NCBI GenBank assembly: GCA_021838785.1
Contig: JAKCCV010000007.1
Coordinates: 1-64,000, forward strand
DNA length: 64,000 nucleotides
Source of the DNA: Acidobacteriota bacterium
Lineage (GTDB): Bacteria; Acidobacteriota; Terriglobia; UBA7540
Reading direction: 5' to 3'
Under the pieces are notes generated by a model, which saw nothing but the letters and a program-made list of their open reading frames with translations, was not told where the DNA came from and made no database searches. The stretch's first letter is position 1; each line of letters opens with the position of its first letter. The position numbers were made by a program, and so were the translations under genes. This document shows, piece by piece, positions 45,779 to 54,531 of the stretch.

Positions 45779-46142
45779 CGCTCCGACTGCTTTACAGGAC
45801 GCTGCTCCAACCGGATGAGGCACAGATTCCTGAGCCAGATATTCCGAGGAGCGTTGCATGGGGTGCCGTTGTCGTAGAGCTTACGCTTTCCGCTCCAACC
45901 GTTGCGGGCGAAAGAGCCTTCCTGGGCATCCGAACGCTCGCGGTCCGGCAGTGTATTTTGTATTTGAACCCGAACCCTCGGTGGAATTATCATGCGATTT
46001 CGTGTCCGGCTGGAACTGCCAGGGAGGGTTCGTAATGCCAATTCGGGGCGAGTGCAGGTGAGAGAAGAATACTTCCATCGGACAGCAAGAGATCACCCGC
46101 CGCTCGCGGGCGAGAACATCATAGTTAAAAAGGAGCCGCACA
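45779..46142. other. Intergenic region, no gene recognised
   Basis: About 360 bases between the acetyltransferase and the M61 peptidase. Open frames exist but none has a family match or ribosome site. An AAAAGGAG ribosome site sits just before ATG 46143. No terminator with a U-tract is seen after the acetyltransferase. Confidence 0.4.
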
Positions 46143-48050
46143 ATGCCATCGTGTAAATTTCGGTTCATTTATCTGTTGGTTCTCGGGGTCATGCTGCCGG
46201 CGATACCAGGATGGGCCCAAACCGGTCCGACGATTCAATTGACCGTAGATGCCCGGCAAGCGCCCATGAAGATTATCCACACGCGCATGGTGCTTCCACT
46301 GACGCCGGCCGAGGCAGGCAAGCCGTTGACGCTCTACTATCCCAAGTGGATTCCCGGCGAGCACGCGCCAGACGGCCCCATCGTCAACTTGGTGGGCCTC
46401 AAAATCACTTCGGACGGAAAACCCGTGCGCTGGCGGCGCGATTTGCTCGACATGTTCACCTTCCACGTGTTTGTGCCGGCGGGAGCCAAAGTGCTGCACA
46501 TCCACTTCGACTACATTGAGCCGGCGTCAACCTCGGGCTTTAGTGCCGGGGCCTCGGCGACCGACAAGCTGGTGATTATCAGTTGGAATCAGAACCTGCT
46601 CTATCCGGCGGGGTATTTGGCTCAAAAGATTACTTATGACCCCAAACTCCTACTGCCAGCGGGGTGGAAATTCGGCACGGCGCTGCCGGTGGAAAGCCAG
46701 TCTGGCAACGAAATCACCTTCAAGCCGGTGGCACTGAACCGCTTGGTGGATTCGCCGGTGCTGGCCGGACAGTATATGCGGGTGGTGAATGTGACCCCGC
46801 CCGGCGAGCCCATCCACCACGAAATTGACATTGCTGCCGACAGCCGAGCCGCGCTCGATATGAGTCCGCAGCTCAAGCAGGACTACACCAACTTGGTTGC
46901 GCAAACCGGATTACTCTTCGGGACACGCCACTACCGCGATTACCACTTTCTTCTTACGCTGAGCAATCACGTGGCCCACTTTGGCCTTGAGCACCACGAG
47001 TCCGATGATAGCCGCGTGGATGAGCGATCCTTGATCAGCGCCAATCGCCGCCTGCTGATGGCCGATCTACTGCCCCACGAATTTACCCATTCTTGGAATG
47101 GTAAATTCCGCCGCCCCAAAGACCTGAGCCCGCCTTATTACGAAGCGCCCATGAAAACCGATCTCCTTTGGGTGTACGAGGGCCTGACGAACTATTATGG
47201 CGATCTGCTGGCGGAGCGCACTGGCCTGTGGACACCGCGACAGTATCGTGAATACCTAGCCCTGGACGCGGCGCAGCTCGGCCCGGGACGGCCAGGACGC
47301 CTTTGGCGGCCGCTTCAGGACACGGCAGACGCCGCGCAAATCCTCTATTTCGCGCCTGCCGAGTGGACCAACTGGCGGCGTTCCGTGGACTTCTACGGCG
47401 AAGGCGACCTGTTGTGGCTGGACGTAGATAATCGCATTCGAGAGCTGACCCATGACAAAAAGTCACTGACGGACTTCTGCCGGCTGTTTTACGGCGGCCC
47501 GAACTTGGGGCCGCAACTGAAAACTTACACTTTTAGCGACGTGGTGAACGCGCTCAACCAAGTGGCTCCTTACGACTGGCGGGCATTTTTCCTCAAGCAT
47601 CTGCGCTCGCTTACGCCCGAGCCGCCGATGGGCGGTATCACCCGCGGAGGGTGGAAGCTGGTTTATAACGACAAAATGCCCCAGCTTCTCCGCGCCGCAG
47701 AGCTCGTGCGCCATTTCATCAACGCTGAATATTCCATCGGCTTGCTGTTAAGCGACACCGGGGTCGTGATGGATTCCGTGGTCACGATGCCAGCCTACAA
47801 GGCCGGCATCGCACCCGGCATGACGGTGGTGGCTGTGAATGGCCGCAAATTTAACCCTCATGTCTTTAATGAGGCCTTGCGCGCCACCACGACGAGCGCC
47901 AAGCCCTTGCAACTCATCGTTGTGAACGATGATTACTTTCACACCGTCTCGATTGATTATCACGGCGGACCGCGCTACCCGCACTTGGTCCGTGTGCCCG
48001 GCACGCCCGATCTGCTCGGCGAGAACATGAAGCCGCTTGTGGCGCATTAG
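46143..48050 (+). CDS. Secreted M61 family metallopeptidase with PDZ domain
   Basis: A 635-residue exported peptidase. Signal peptide at about 1-25, an N-terminal beta domain, and a thermolysin-like catalytic domain with HEFTH at residues 312-316 (LLPHEFTHSWNGKFRRP) and the third ligand Glu in WVYEGLTNYYGDLL. A PDZ-like domain closes the protein (about 530-610: LLLSDTGVVMDSVVTMPAYK, then AGIAPGMTVVAVNG). M61 enzymes are glycyl or leucyl aminopeptidases. It is a single gene, in a strand pocket between an acetyltransferase and an SDR. Confidence 0.93.
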   Translation: MPSCKFRFIYLLVLGVMLPAIPGWAQTGPTIQLTVDARQAPMKIIHTRMVLPLTPAEAGKPLTLYYPKWIPGEHAPDGPIVNLVGLKITSDGKPVRWRRDLLDMFTFHVFVPAGAKVLHIHFDYIEPASTSGFSAGASATDKLVIISWNQNLLYPAGYLAQKITYDPKLLLPAGWKFGTALPVESQSGNEITFKPVALNRLVDSPVLAGQYMRVVNVTPPGEPIHHEIDIAADSRAALDMSPQLKQDYTNLVAQTGLLFGTRHYRDYHFLLTLSNHVAHFGLEHHESDDSRVDERSLISANRRLLMADLLPHEFTHSWNGKFRRPKDLSPPYYEAPMKTDLLWVYEGLTNYYGDLLAERTGLWTPRQYREYLALDAAQLGPGRPGRLWRPLQDTADAAQILYFAPAEWTNWRRSVDFYGEGDLLWLDVDNRIRELTHDKKSLTDFCRLFYGGPNLGPQLKTYTFSDVVNALNQVAPYDWRAFFLKHLRSLTPEPPMGGITRGGWKLVYNDKMPQLLRAAELVRHFINAEYSIGLLLSDTGVVMDSVVTMPAYKAGIAPGMTVVAVNGRKFNPHVFNEALRATTTSAKPLQLIVVNDDYFHTVSIDYHGGPRYPHLVRVPGTPDLLGENMKPLVAH

Positions 48051-48183
48051 CGAGCCATCGCCTTCCCGCAACGGGGGGACTGTCGGTCTTCCTGCCAGGT
48101 TAACGGTCCTCTCCCGTCTTATGGAGGAAAGCGATGGTTGATGAGGTGAACCATCGCGCCAGCGGAAAAGCCTTGCTCAGCGA

Positions 48184-48915
48184 TCACTTCTTGCGGGGTG
48201 GTTGCGAAGGCCGAAGTTCGATACGGCTGGCAAGAGCCCGGGGCGGCAAACGGTAGAGGTCCACCACCGCTTGGGCGATGTCGTCACCGGTCAGCTTCCA
48301 CGCTTCGGCAGGCTTGGCGCCGGGCGCTGCTGCAAAATCCGTTGCCACGCTGCCCGGCATCAAATAGCTGACCCGAATTCCGTCATAGCGGACATCTTGC
48401 ATCATAGCCTCGCTGAAGCCATTGAGCCCGAATTTGGAGGCGTTATAGGCCGCTCCGCCCGGAAAGGCGTTGATGCCCGCCAAGCTTGAGATGTTGAAGA
48501 TATATCCGCCACCGCGCCGCCGCATATGCGGAATAGCCTCGCGGCAGCAATAAAAGACTCCAGAGAGATTGGTGGCTACCAGTTCGTCCCACTCGGCCGG
48601 CGAGATTCGGTCCACGGGCTTGAAAAAACCGATGCCCGCGTTATTCACCAAAATATCGAGACCGCCAAAGCGCTCGACCGCGCGCTCAATAAGCTTGCGA
48701 CAGTCTTCATAACGGCCCACGTCGGCGGTTATCCCGTCCACCGAGTCGCCCGCTGACGTGCGAAGCTCCTCAAGAGCCGCCTCGAGTCGCCCCATGTCGC
48801 GCCCGCAAATGAATACCCGCGCCCCCTCACGGGCAACGGTTCGGGCAATAGAGAAACCGATCCCGCGCGTTCCGCCCGTCACAATCGCAATTGTGTTTTT
48901 GAGATCCATTTCCAT
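48184..48915 (-). CDS. Short-chain dehydrogenase/reductase
   Basis: A 243-residue classical SDR. The NAD(P) motif TGGTRGIGFSIA is near residue 12; NNAGIGFF and the catalytic Ser-Tyr-Lys (NISSL; AAYNASKFGLNGFSEAMM) follow. The motif and the Arg in FICGRDMGR suggest NADPH preference. The C-terminus is Arg/Pro rich. Two possible ATGs, 48915 and 48909, are six bases apart; I use the first. The longer frame to 49038 is not family-like. The substrate is unknown. Confidence 0.9.
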   Translation of the reverse strand: MEMDLKNTIAIVTGGTRGIGFSIARTVAREGARVFICGRDMGRLEAALEELRTSAGDSVDGITADVGRYEDCRKLIERAVERFGGLDILVNNAGIGFFKPVDRISPAEWDELVATNLSGVFYCCREAIPHMRRRGGGYIFNISSLAGINAFPGGAAYNASKFGLNGFSEAMMQDVRYDGIRVSYLMPGSVATDFAAAPGAKPAEAWKLTGDDIAQAVVDLYRLPPRALASRIELRPSQPPRKK

Positions 48916-49197
48916 TCCATCGTCTATCATACCATGGTCGCCGGCCCGCCCCGGCACGGTTGCGGGCCTGGAATTAAGCCACCCAGCCCCGGGAAGACAA
49001 CCCATTATCACCCTGTTAACTAAACAGTGTCTATACACGATGTTATGGCGGGATGGATCTAATGCACGTCGAGCCGCACGGCGGAAGCAACCGCTTGGGC
49101 CAGCCCGGGCATCTATAGAAGTGTATGAAGAGGATTGATAGAAACTCGGTCAACAAGGCTTATTGAGCCACCGTTGACCGTAAGGAGGGTTGTGAAG

Positions 49198-49776
49198 ATG
49201 AAACACACTTGGAATCTTCCACTGGCGTTGTTTCTTGGTTTCATAATGCCTGCGGGAATGTTATTTGGGTATAAAAGAACCTTGCCACGAGTGAGCTCGC
49301 CCACCGCCAACTGGGCTGACACCCAAGAGGCGGGCCATCTGTTTCGCCAGATACGGGATCAGGCGCTCAAAGCCCAGAAGACCCTCGGCACGTTGAACGT
49401 CGAGGGTATCTATCTCAATTGGCAGGACCAAGCCCAGAGCCTGAATATTGCGCGGAGCTATATCAATAAAATCGGCGCGGACTTGCTCCGACTAAAGCGG
49501 ATGAACAAAGGGCTCGCCCCCTGGCAGCAACGGGTAGTCGCCCAAATGACGCCTGCGGCTCACGAGATGGTCTATCAAATGGACCAGGCGGTGAAGGAGA
49601 TCAACAGGCACCAGAATAGCGTAGTTCTTGCCATGACTCCCTATCCCCAGAACATCAACATCATTGGTCAGCAGGCAGGACGAATGGTCCGCACGATTCA
49701 GACCTACAGTCAGTACGCGCACGCAGAGGAGAGGCTGGCAGCGCTCCAACGGAAAACTGCAACCTCCCGCTCCTAA
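49198..49776 (+). CDS. Small secreted or membrane-anchored hypothetical protein
   Basis: A 192-residue protein with a hydrophobic N-terminal segment (LPLALFLGFIMPAGMLFGY), so exported or anchored, and a helical remainder rich in Gln/Ala (for example QDQAQSLNIARSYINKIGAD and AHEMVYQMDQAVKEINRHQN), which probably forms a helical bundle. ATG 49198 follows AAGGAGGG. An intrinsic terminator directly follows. I do not recognise the family. Confidence 0.7.
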   Translation: MKHTWNLPLALFLGFIMPAGMLFGYKRTLPRVSSPTANWADTQEAGHLFRQIRDQALKAQKTLGTLNVEGIYLNWQDQAQSLNIARSYINKIGADLLRLKRMNKGLAPWQQRVVAQMTPAAHEMVYQMDQAVKEINRHQNSVVLAMTPYPQNINIIGQQAGRMVRTIQTYSQYAHAEERLAALQRKTATSRS

Positions 49777-49799
49777 CTTCTACGTCGTTCCGGCTGAGG

Positions 49800-49834
49800 A
49801 AGGGACTCGTACGGCGCGAGTCCCTTTTTTTCTT
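49800..49834 (+). terminator. Rho-independent terminator
   Basis: AGGGACTCG (49801-49809) pairs with CGAGTCCCT (49817-49825), extended by one A-T pair, with a 7-base loop and followed by TTTTTTTCTTT. It ends the small secreted protein gene 24 bases after its stop codon. Confidence 0.9.
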
Positions 49835-49953
49835 TGTAACTCGCTCAGAACTTCGGTCGGTTTCCACTGGCTATGATGACAACTTATCTTTCAGCCAAAC
49901 CCAACGAAGCTCACCAGGATCCCGGTTAACAAGCCATGCCTTCAGAAACCCCG

Positions 49954-52020
49954 TCATCGCCAGAGCAACCTCCAGTAAAGAACAAACCAGACCCACAGGA
50001 TACCGGCCAGGGCCACGACGGAGTAGTGGAGGCGATCGAAGACGCTCCACCAACGTCCAGCCCAGGCACGGATTGCAAAAAAGATCATCGCCATCACGAG
50101 AATCACCGTGAGGGGCGGGATTACGAGAAGCCTTCCCACCTGTTTCGGAATGCCGTAGGCGAAATGCCACAAATCTAACCGATGGATGACTGCCAGAAAA
50201 GCGACCACGAAGAATATAACTGACGCTGACGCCACCCAAGCGATGACGCGCGCCAAGGTCGGGACAGCGCCATGCGGCGACTCAGACCCGCTCGCTTCTC
50301 GGCGTCGGGCGTGCCTGCGCCGGTTTATCCAGTGAGCGATGGCCTCCGCCGGCCACACCAGCAACGCAGAGAAAAAAATGAGCAATAAGGTCTTCACCAA
50401 GCGCACCTGAAACCGAGCCGTGGCGTAGCGGGGAAGGCGATCATAGGCCTCCTCATCAGTAAACATTTCCGTGATGTGTCCCGATGAGTCGGTGCCGAAG
50501 ACAGCTTTGTTTCCGGTGGTCGGGCATATATAGAAAAGCGGCTGAACTTCCACCCAACGGCTTGGGGGGTGATAATGATGAGGGTAATGAAGCTCGATGC
50601 TTCCGTCCCGATTGGCCGTAACCCGGTACTGCCAATAGAGCGTGAACAGCTTGGCGAAGGTCGTCGCCGAATAAGGATTCAGGCGATAGCTTCCGGCAAC
50701 TCGCGCCGCATCACTTGGCAAGTTAAGAACCGGCTCAACCTTCGGAGAAGACGCTGGAAAGTATCGCTGAAAGAAACGCCGTTCGATGGCCGCATCAAAA
50801 CGGGGCTCATCAACGTTTTCTGTGATAAAAAATCCGAGGCGCTTCTCTGGAACCAGCGCGAGCAAGCTACCAAAGCCGCGAACGTCTCCACCGTGGCCGA
50901 TCACTCGCAGACCATCAATGTGCTTCTCATAGAAGCCGTAAGCGCGGCCGGACAAACGCGGGTCCTCGGTAAAATGCTGGCGCTCCATGCGTGCCACGCT
51001 GGACGGGGTCAAAAGCCGCGCGCGGCCATAGCGCCCTCCATTCATCATGGCGATCATAAAATGCGCGATGTCCACGGGCGTTGCGCATAAGCCCGACGCG
51101 GGTTGGATGTTGAAGTAATCGAGGGGAACCGGGTGCAGACCCCGCCAGCGGCTATAGCCGGTCGCAAATTCACGCTGAAGCCGAGCCGAAGGGATAAATC
51201 CAGAATGGGTCATGGCCAGGGGCTTGAGGATGTTTTCTTGGACATATTTTTCGTACAGCTGCCCGGATACGGTCTGGACAATATAGCCGGCCAAGGCTAG
51301 CCCGTGATTGGAGTAGCTGATAATTTGTCCCGGGGGACGAATTTGCGCTGGCATGTGATGAGCCAGGTAAAAACCGAGCGGCTCGATTAGATCGGGCTGG
51401 CGGGCCGCCACACCGATCGAGAGATCCTCCAACCCCGCCGTGTGGGTCAATAGAGCAGCCAGGGTGACAGGTTGAGGATATTTCTCCTTCAGATGAAAAC
51501 GCTTCAGATAATGGTTCACGTCCACGTGTAGGTGCAGCTTGCCCTCCTCAGCCAACTGCATGACGGCTACGGTGGTGAAGAGTTTTGTCACCGACGCAAC
51601 ACGAAAAACCGTGTGATAGGGATCAACCGGAATCCTTCTGGTTATGTTAGCCCATCCGTAGCCCCGAGAAAAAATAATCTTATTGCCCTGCACCAGGACG
51701 AAGGCAGCCCCCGGAATCTGGTACTTTCGCATGAGTCTTGTGATCAAGGGATTAAGAAAGGATCGCAAATGAGGCAAGCGGACGGGCCCGGCGGAACTAG
51801 ATTTCCGAGCTATGCGGTTGGACGGCTCTGGCGACGTTCCAACCGCTTCGCGCTCGGCGCTCGAACGGATTGAATCACGCGAAGAATCGGCGCGAGGTAG
51901 GCTACGGCCCTCCAGCACCACCAGACACGCCAATGCGGCCGCGACGCGGATGAACCCATATAGGCCTCCACGTTGGCGGGCGCGTTTCTCTTGAGGACTC
52001 GTTGTGGCAGATTGACTCAA
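49954..52020 (-). CDS. Beta-lactamase-fold serine hydrolase with C-terminal membrane helices
   Basis: This 688-residue protein has a hydrophobic N-terminus (about 23-37) and a class C beta-lactamase/DD-peptidase fold. The SxxK nucleophile is S143-V-T-K146 (FRVASVTKLFTT), the YxN is in IISYSNHGLALAG, and the HGG triad-loop is in VIGHGGDVRGFGSL. About four C-terminal helices (roughly residues 535-685: LVKTLLLIFFSALLVWPAEA; VIPPLTVILVMAMIFFAI) are an uncommon addition. The start TTG 52020 is weak, with GGGAG immediately beside it. It is 70 bases downstream of the kinase gene on the same strand, so it may be the last gene of that operon. The substrate is unknown. Confidence 0.85.
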   Translation of the reverse strand: MSQSATTSPQEKRARQRGGLYGFIRVAAALACLVVLEGRSLPRADSSRDSIRSSAEREAVGTSPEPSNRIARKSSSAGPVRLPHLRSFLNPLITRLMRKYQIPGAAFVLVQGNKIIFSRGYGWANITRRIPVDPYHTVFRVASVTKLFTTVAVMQLAEEGKLHLHVDVNHYLKRFHLKEKYPQPVTLAALLTHTAGLEDLSIGVAARQPDLIEPLGFYLAHHMPAQIRPPGQIISYSNHGLALAGYIVQTVSGQLYEKYVQENILKPLAMTHSGFIPSARLQREFATGYSRWRGLHPVPLDYFNIQPASGLCATPVDIAHFMIAMMNGGRYGRARLLTPSSVARMERQHFTEDPRLSGRAYGFYEKHIDGLRVIGHGGDVRGFGSLLALVPEKRLGFFITENVDEPRFDAAIERRFFQRYFPASSPKVEPVLNLPSDAARVAGSYRLNPYSATTFAKLFTLYWQYRVTANRDGSIELHYPHHYHPPSRWVEVQPLFYICPTTGNKAVFGTDSSGHITEMFTDEEAYDRLPRYATARFQVRLVKTLLLIFFSALLVWPAEAIAHWINRRRHARRREASGSESPHGAVPTLARVIAWVASASVIFFVVAFLAVIHRLDLWHFAYGIPKQVGRLLVIPPLTVILVMAMIFFAIRAWAGRWWSVFDRLHYSVVALAGILWVWFVLYWRLLWR

Positions 52021-52090
52021 CTCCCTATTGTTGTTTTCTGCGCTGAAAATATCAACACGGCTGCGGGCGCCGCGAAAGTCGGCACGGCAA

Positions 52091-53398
52091 CTACAGGATT
52101 TCGCCCATCACTTTGCCGAAATTGATTTGCGTGCCGGACTGAAGGGTTAAGCTGAGTCCCGGTGGAACCATCTTCGGTTGATGATCGCGGGGAGGCGTGA
52201 CAGACCAAGGAATTTCCGAGAGATTCTTGAGACCCCAAACGTCGCCGCGTTCGGGATGACGGGACACGGCGGCCAGGGGCCGCGAGAAATCGTACAAACT
52301 ATCCGCGGTGAGGTGATGGGGGAAGAGTTCCGTATTGTGATTGAGCATCACCAGTTGACGAGGGAGCTGGAGACGTAACGGAAGCCGCAGCCGCTTATTG
52401 CACTGCCAGCAAATCCCACCCGCCGCCCGCGCCGGATCTGCAAAATTTTCGGCGCCACAATGGTGGCAGTAATAAATGGAATCCCGGAGCTGAATCATGA
52501 TGGCGCGCCACTCTCCCTCGCGCACGCGGCCATGGAGCGGATCGCGGATTCCCTCCGTGAAGGCGCGAGTGAATAGATCGCGCAACGGCTGGGGATAAAT
52601 GGGCCAAAGGAAGAACAGATTGTCGTGAGCTCCTTGCACCGGACGATTGGAGGCATCGTCAGGGTCAAAAACGAAGACAGGCTCGAATCCGTAAAGGCGA
52701 TTCATGGCGGGAAGGTCAAAGCTATGGATGGCCAGTTCCCTTTTGCCCTCGAGAGGATGGTGCATCATCAAGATATAAAAAAGAAGGACTGCCAGTGAAT
52801 AAAGGTCGGTTTGAATGCTCGGCGAGGCCGCGCCGCGCACAACTTCGGGAGCCATGAAGCGAGGTGTGCCGAGAATCCCAATCTCTCCCTCCCCGTCAAC
52901 CGTGACATTATCGTTGTCGGCGATTAACACTTCGCCGGTAGCAGGGTCAAAGAAAATGTTGCCGAAGGAGATGTCGCGGTAGCAAAGACCCTTGGAATGC
53001 AACTGGAGAAAACTATGAGCCAACTCGAAACCCAGGGTGGTCAGAACACGGAACGTCGGATCGAGGCGACGTTTCATGAGGTCGGCGACGCCCTTGTAGC
53101 GGTTCTCGCGCAGAGGCATCAGGTAACCGAGGCCGGGACGTGAAGGCGCGGAAACCAGCTCCAAGGGCCAAAGAAACCTGCTCGTCGGCGCGCCGCGTTT
53201 CACCAAGGTTTCCAGCACCCTGCGCTGGGCAGGGGTTGAAAACTGAGGGTAATACCATTTGAGGGCCGCCTGACGATCCGCCACGCGGACGCGATAGACG
53301 CCGCCTTGCCCACCTTCGCCCAACAGATCTTCGACTTGACAAGCTTGGCGCGAGCTTTCCGTCCATACCACTTGTCCGCGCGTCAGAAGAAGGCTCAT
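52091..53398 (-). CDS. Serine/threonine protein kinase with C-terminal zinc ribbon (TerY-P triad-like)
   Basis: A 435-residue kinase. Gly-rich loop GEGGQGGVYRV (27-37), Lys K47 (AALKWYY), catalytic loop Y140-R-D142-I-S-F-G-N147, the DFG position reads D161-N-D163 (IADNDNVTV), and APE is at 183-185. So the active-site residues are present but HRD is YRD and DFG is DND. A zinc ribbon (C311/C314 and C330/C333) follows, then about 100 residues ending in SLTLQSGTQINFGKVMGEIL, perhaps a degenerate FHA-like strand set. The vWA, PP2C and kinase combination marks the TerY-P group. The start overlaps the TPR gene by four bases. Confidence 0.88.
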   Translation of the reverse strand: MSLLLTRGQVVWTESSRQACQVEDLLGEGGQGGVYRVRVADRQAALKWYYPQFSTPAQRRVLETLVKRGAPTSRFLWPLELVSAPSRPGLGYLMPLRENRYKGVADLMKRRLDPTFRVLTTLGFELAHSFLQLHSKGLCYRDISFGNIFFDPATGEVLIADNDNVTVDGEGEIGILGTPRFMAPEVVRGAASPSIQTDLYSLAVLLFYILMMHHPLEGKRELAIHSFDLPAMNRLYGFEPVFVFDPDDASNRPVQGAHDNLFFLWPIYPQPLRDLFTRAFTEGIRDPLHGRVREGEWRAIMIQLRDSIYYCHHCGAENFADPARAAGGICWQCNKRLRLPLRLQLPRQLVMLNHNTELFPHHLTADSLYDFSRPLAAVSRHPERGDVWGLKNLSEIPWSVTPPRDHQPKMVPPGLSLTLQSGTQINFGKVMGEIL

Positions 53399-54531
53399 GG
53401 AGACAAGGCCGGCGAGGTTGATTCAAAAGAAGACGCTTCCCGGCGAAGAGCCTTCGCAAGCCCTGCATAAAGGCTTAGCAGAAGCGACAAGCCATATCCC
53501 ACTATGAGCACCCAAGCATACTTGCGAAGCTCAGCCTTTCGCTCTTCGACAAGCAAAAACCGTCGGAATGCGGCCGCACGGGCTTCATCTTGTGGGTTTC
53601 GAGCGGTTTGGGCGAGGCCAAAGGCCGCGCTCCAATCGCCCCAGGCGTAATTGAGATAGGCGGGCATTAACGGCCTGGAATGAAACAAGGCAGGCGAGCG
53701 CAGGCCCGCTTGCTGAGCGAGCTCGAGCGCACGCGCAAGCCCATGAAGTGCAACTCGTGCGCGATTCCATCGGCCGGCATTCAGTGAGGCGTTAGCTTTT
53801 TTCAAGTTGCGGTTGAATTCCTTCGTGACCGTTTCCATTTGAGTAAGGCGCGTCAGTTGGAACCGAACCTCCGGATCGCCGGGGCGGTATTCCAGACCCT
53901 CGCGAAAGTATTTTGCGGCAACCTCAAGGAAACCTCGATCGAGCGCGGCGCGACCCGCGGCCAAGGCCGCCGAATAACGGGCGGTAATCAGCGCTGCCTG
54001 TGCTTGCGGGTTACGGGGTGAAACTGCCAGAGCGCGCGCAAAACTCTCCGCCGCAGCGGAGTAGGCTCCAGCTTGCATCCAACGCTCCCCTTGCACCAGC
54101 AGAAGTTGCGTATTGGCTAAGTTACTCTCCCTCACAAGACCAGCCCGAGAGGCTATGGAAAGAGCTTGAGCGAAATCGGCCTGAGCACGAGCCCAGTGAT
54201 GATGGCCTGAGTTTGTAAGGCCGCTCTGATATGCCAGCTCGAACTTTGCAAACTGCAATGAACGCTGAGCCGTTGGGCTGGTAGGATCAGCGCGGGCAGC
54301 ACGTTCAAAGGAAATTATCGCACCGCGATAGTCGCGGTCGCTTAACCTTTGATGTCCTTCAAGCATTTCGCGCCGGAATTGTGCTCGGGCGCTCGCCGGT
54401 GTCCCCCTGGGCGACAAGGGAAATGAATAGCCGGGCGATGTTAAAAACCAGACTACCACGCCAAGCGCGATCGCCAGACGGCCATGCCACGCCACCCGTG
54501 AGCGACAGAAACGCTTCATGCGCGGGTTCAT
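53395..54531 (-). CDS. Membrane-anchored TPR-like protein of the kinase operon
   Basis: A 378-residue protein: an N-terminal hydrophobic segment (LAIALGVVVWFLTSPGYSF, signal or anchor), about six TPR-like helical repeats (for example YRGAIISFERAARADPTSP; AYSAAAESFARALAVSPRNP; FLEVAAKYFREGLEYRPGDP) and a C-terminal helix (AWVLIVGYGLSLLLSLYAGL). TPRs are protein-interaction scaffolds, so it could hold the kinase or its substrates at the membrane. Start ATG 54531 overlaps the upstream gene (ATGA) and the stop overlaps the kinase start. Not part of the described minimal TerY-P triad. Confidence 0.82.
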   Translation of the reverse strand: MNPRMKRFCRSRVAWHGRLAIALGVVVWFLTSPGYSFPLSPRGTPASARAQFRREMLEGHQRLSDRDYRGAIISFERAARADPTSPTAQRSLQFAKFELAYQSGLTNSGHHHWARAQADFAQALSIASRAGLVRESNLANTQLLLVQGERWMQAGAYSAAAESFARALAVSPRNPQAQAALITARYSAALAAGRAALDRGFLEVAAKYFREGLEYRPGDPEVRFQLTRLTQMETVTKEFNRNLKKANASLNAGRWNRARVALHGLARALELAQQAGLRSPALFHSRPLMPAYLNYAWGDWSAAFGLAQTARNPQDEARAAAFRRFLLVEERKAELRKYAWVLIVGYGLSLLLSLYAGLAKALRREASSFESTSPALSP

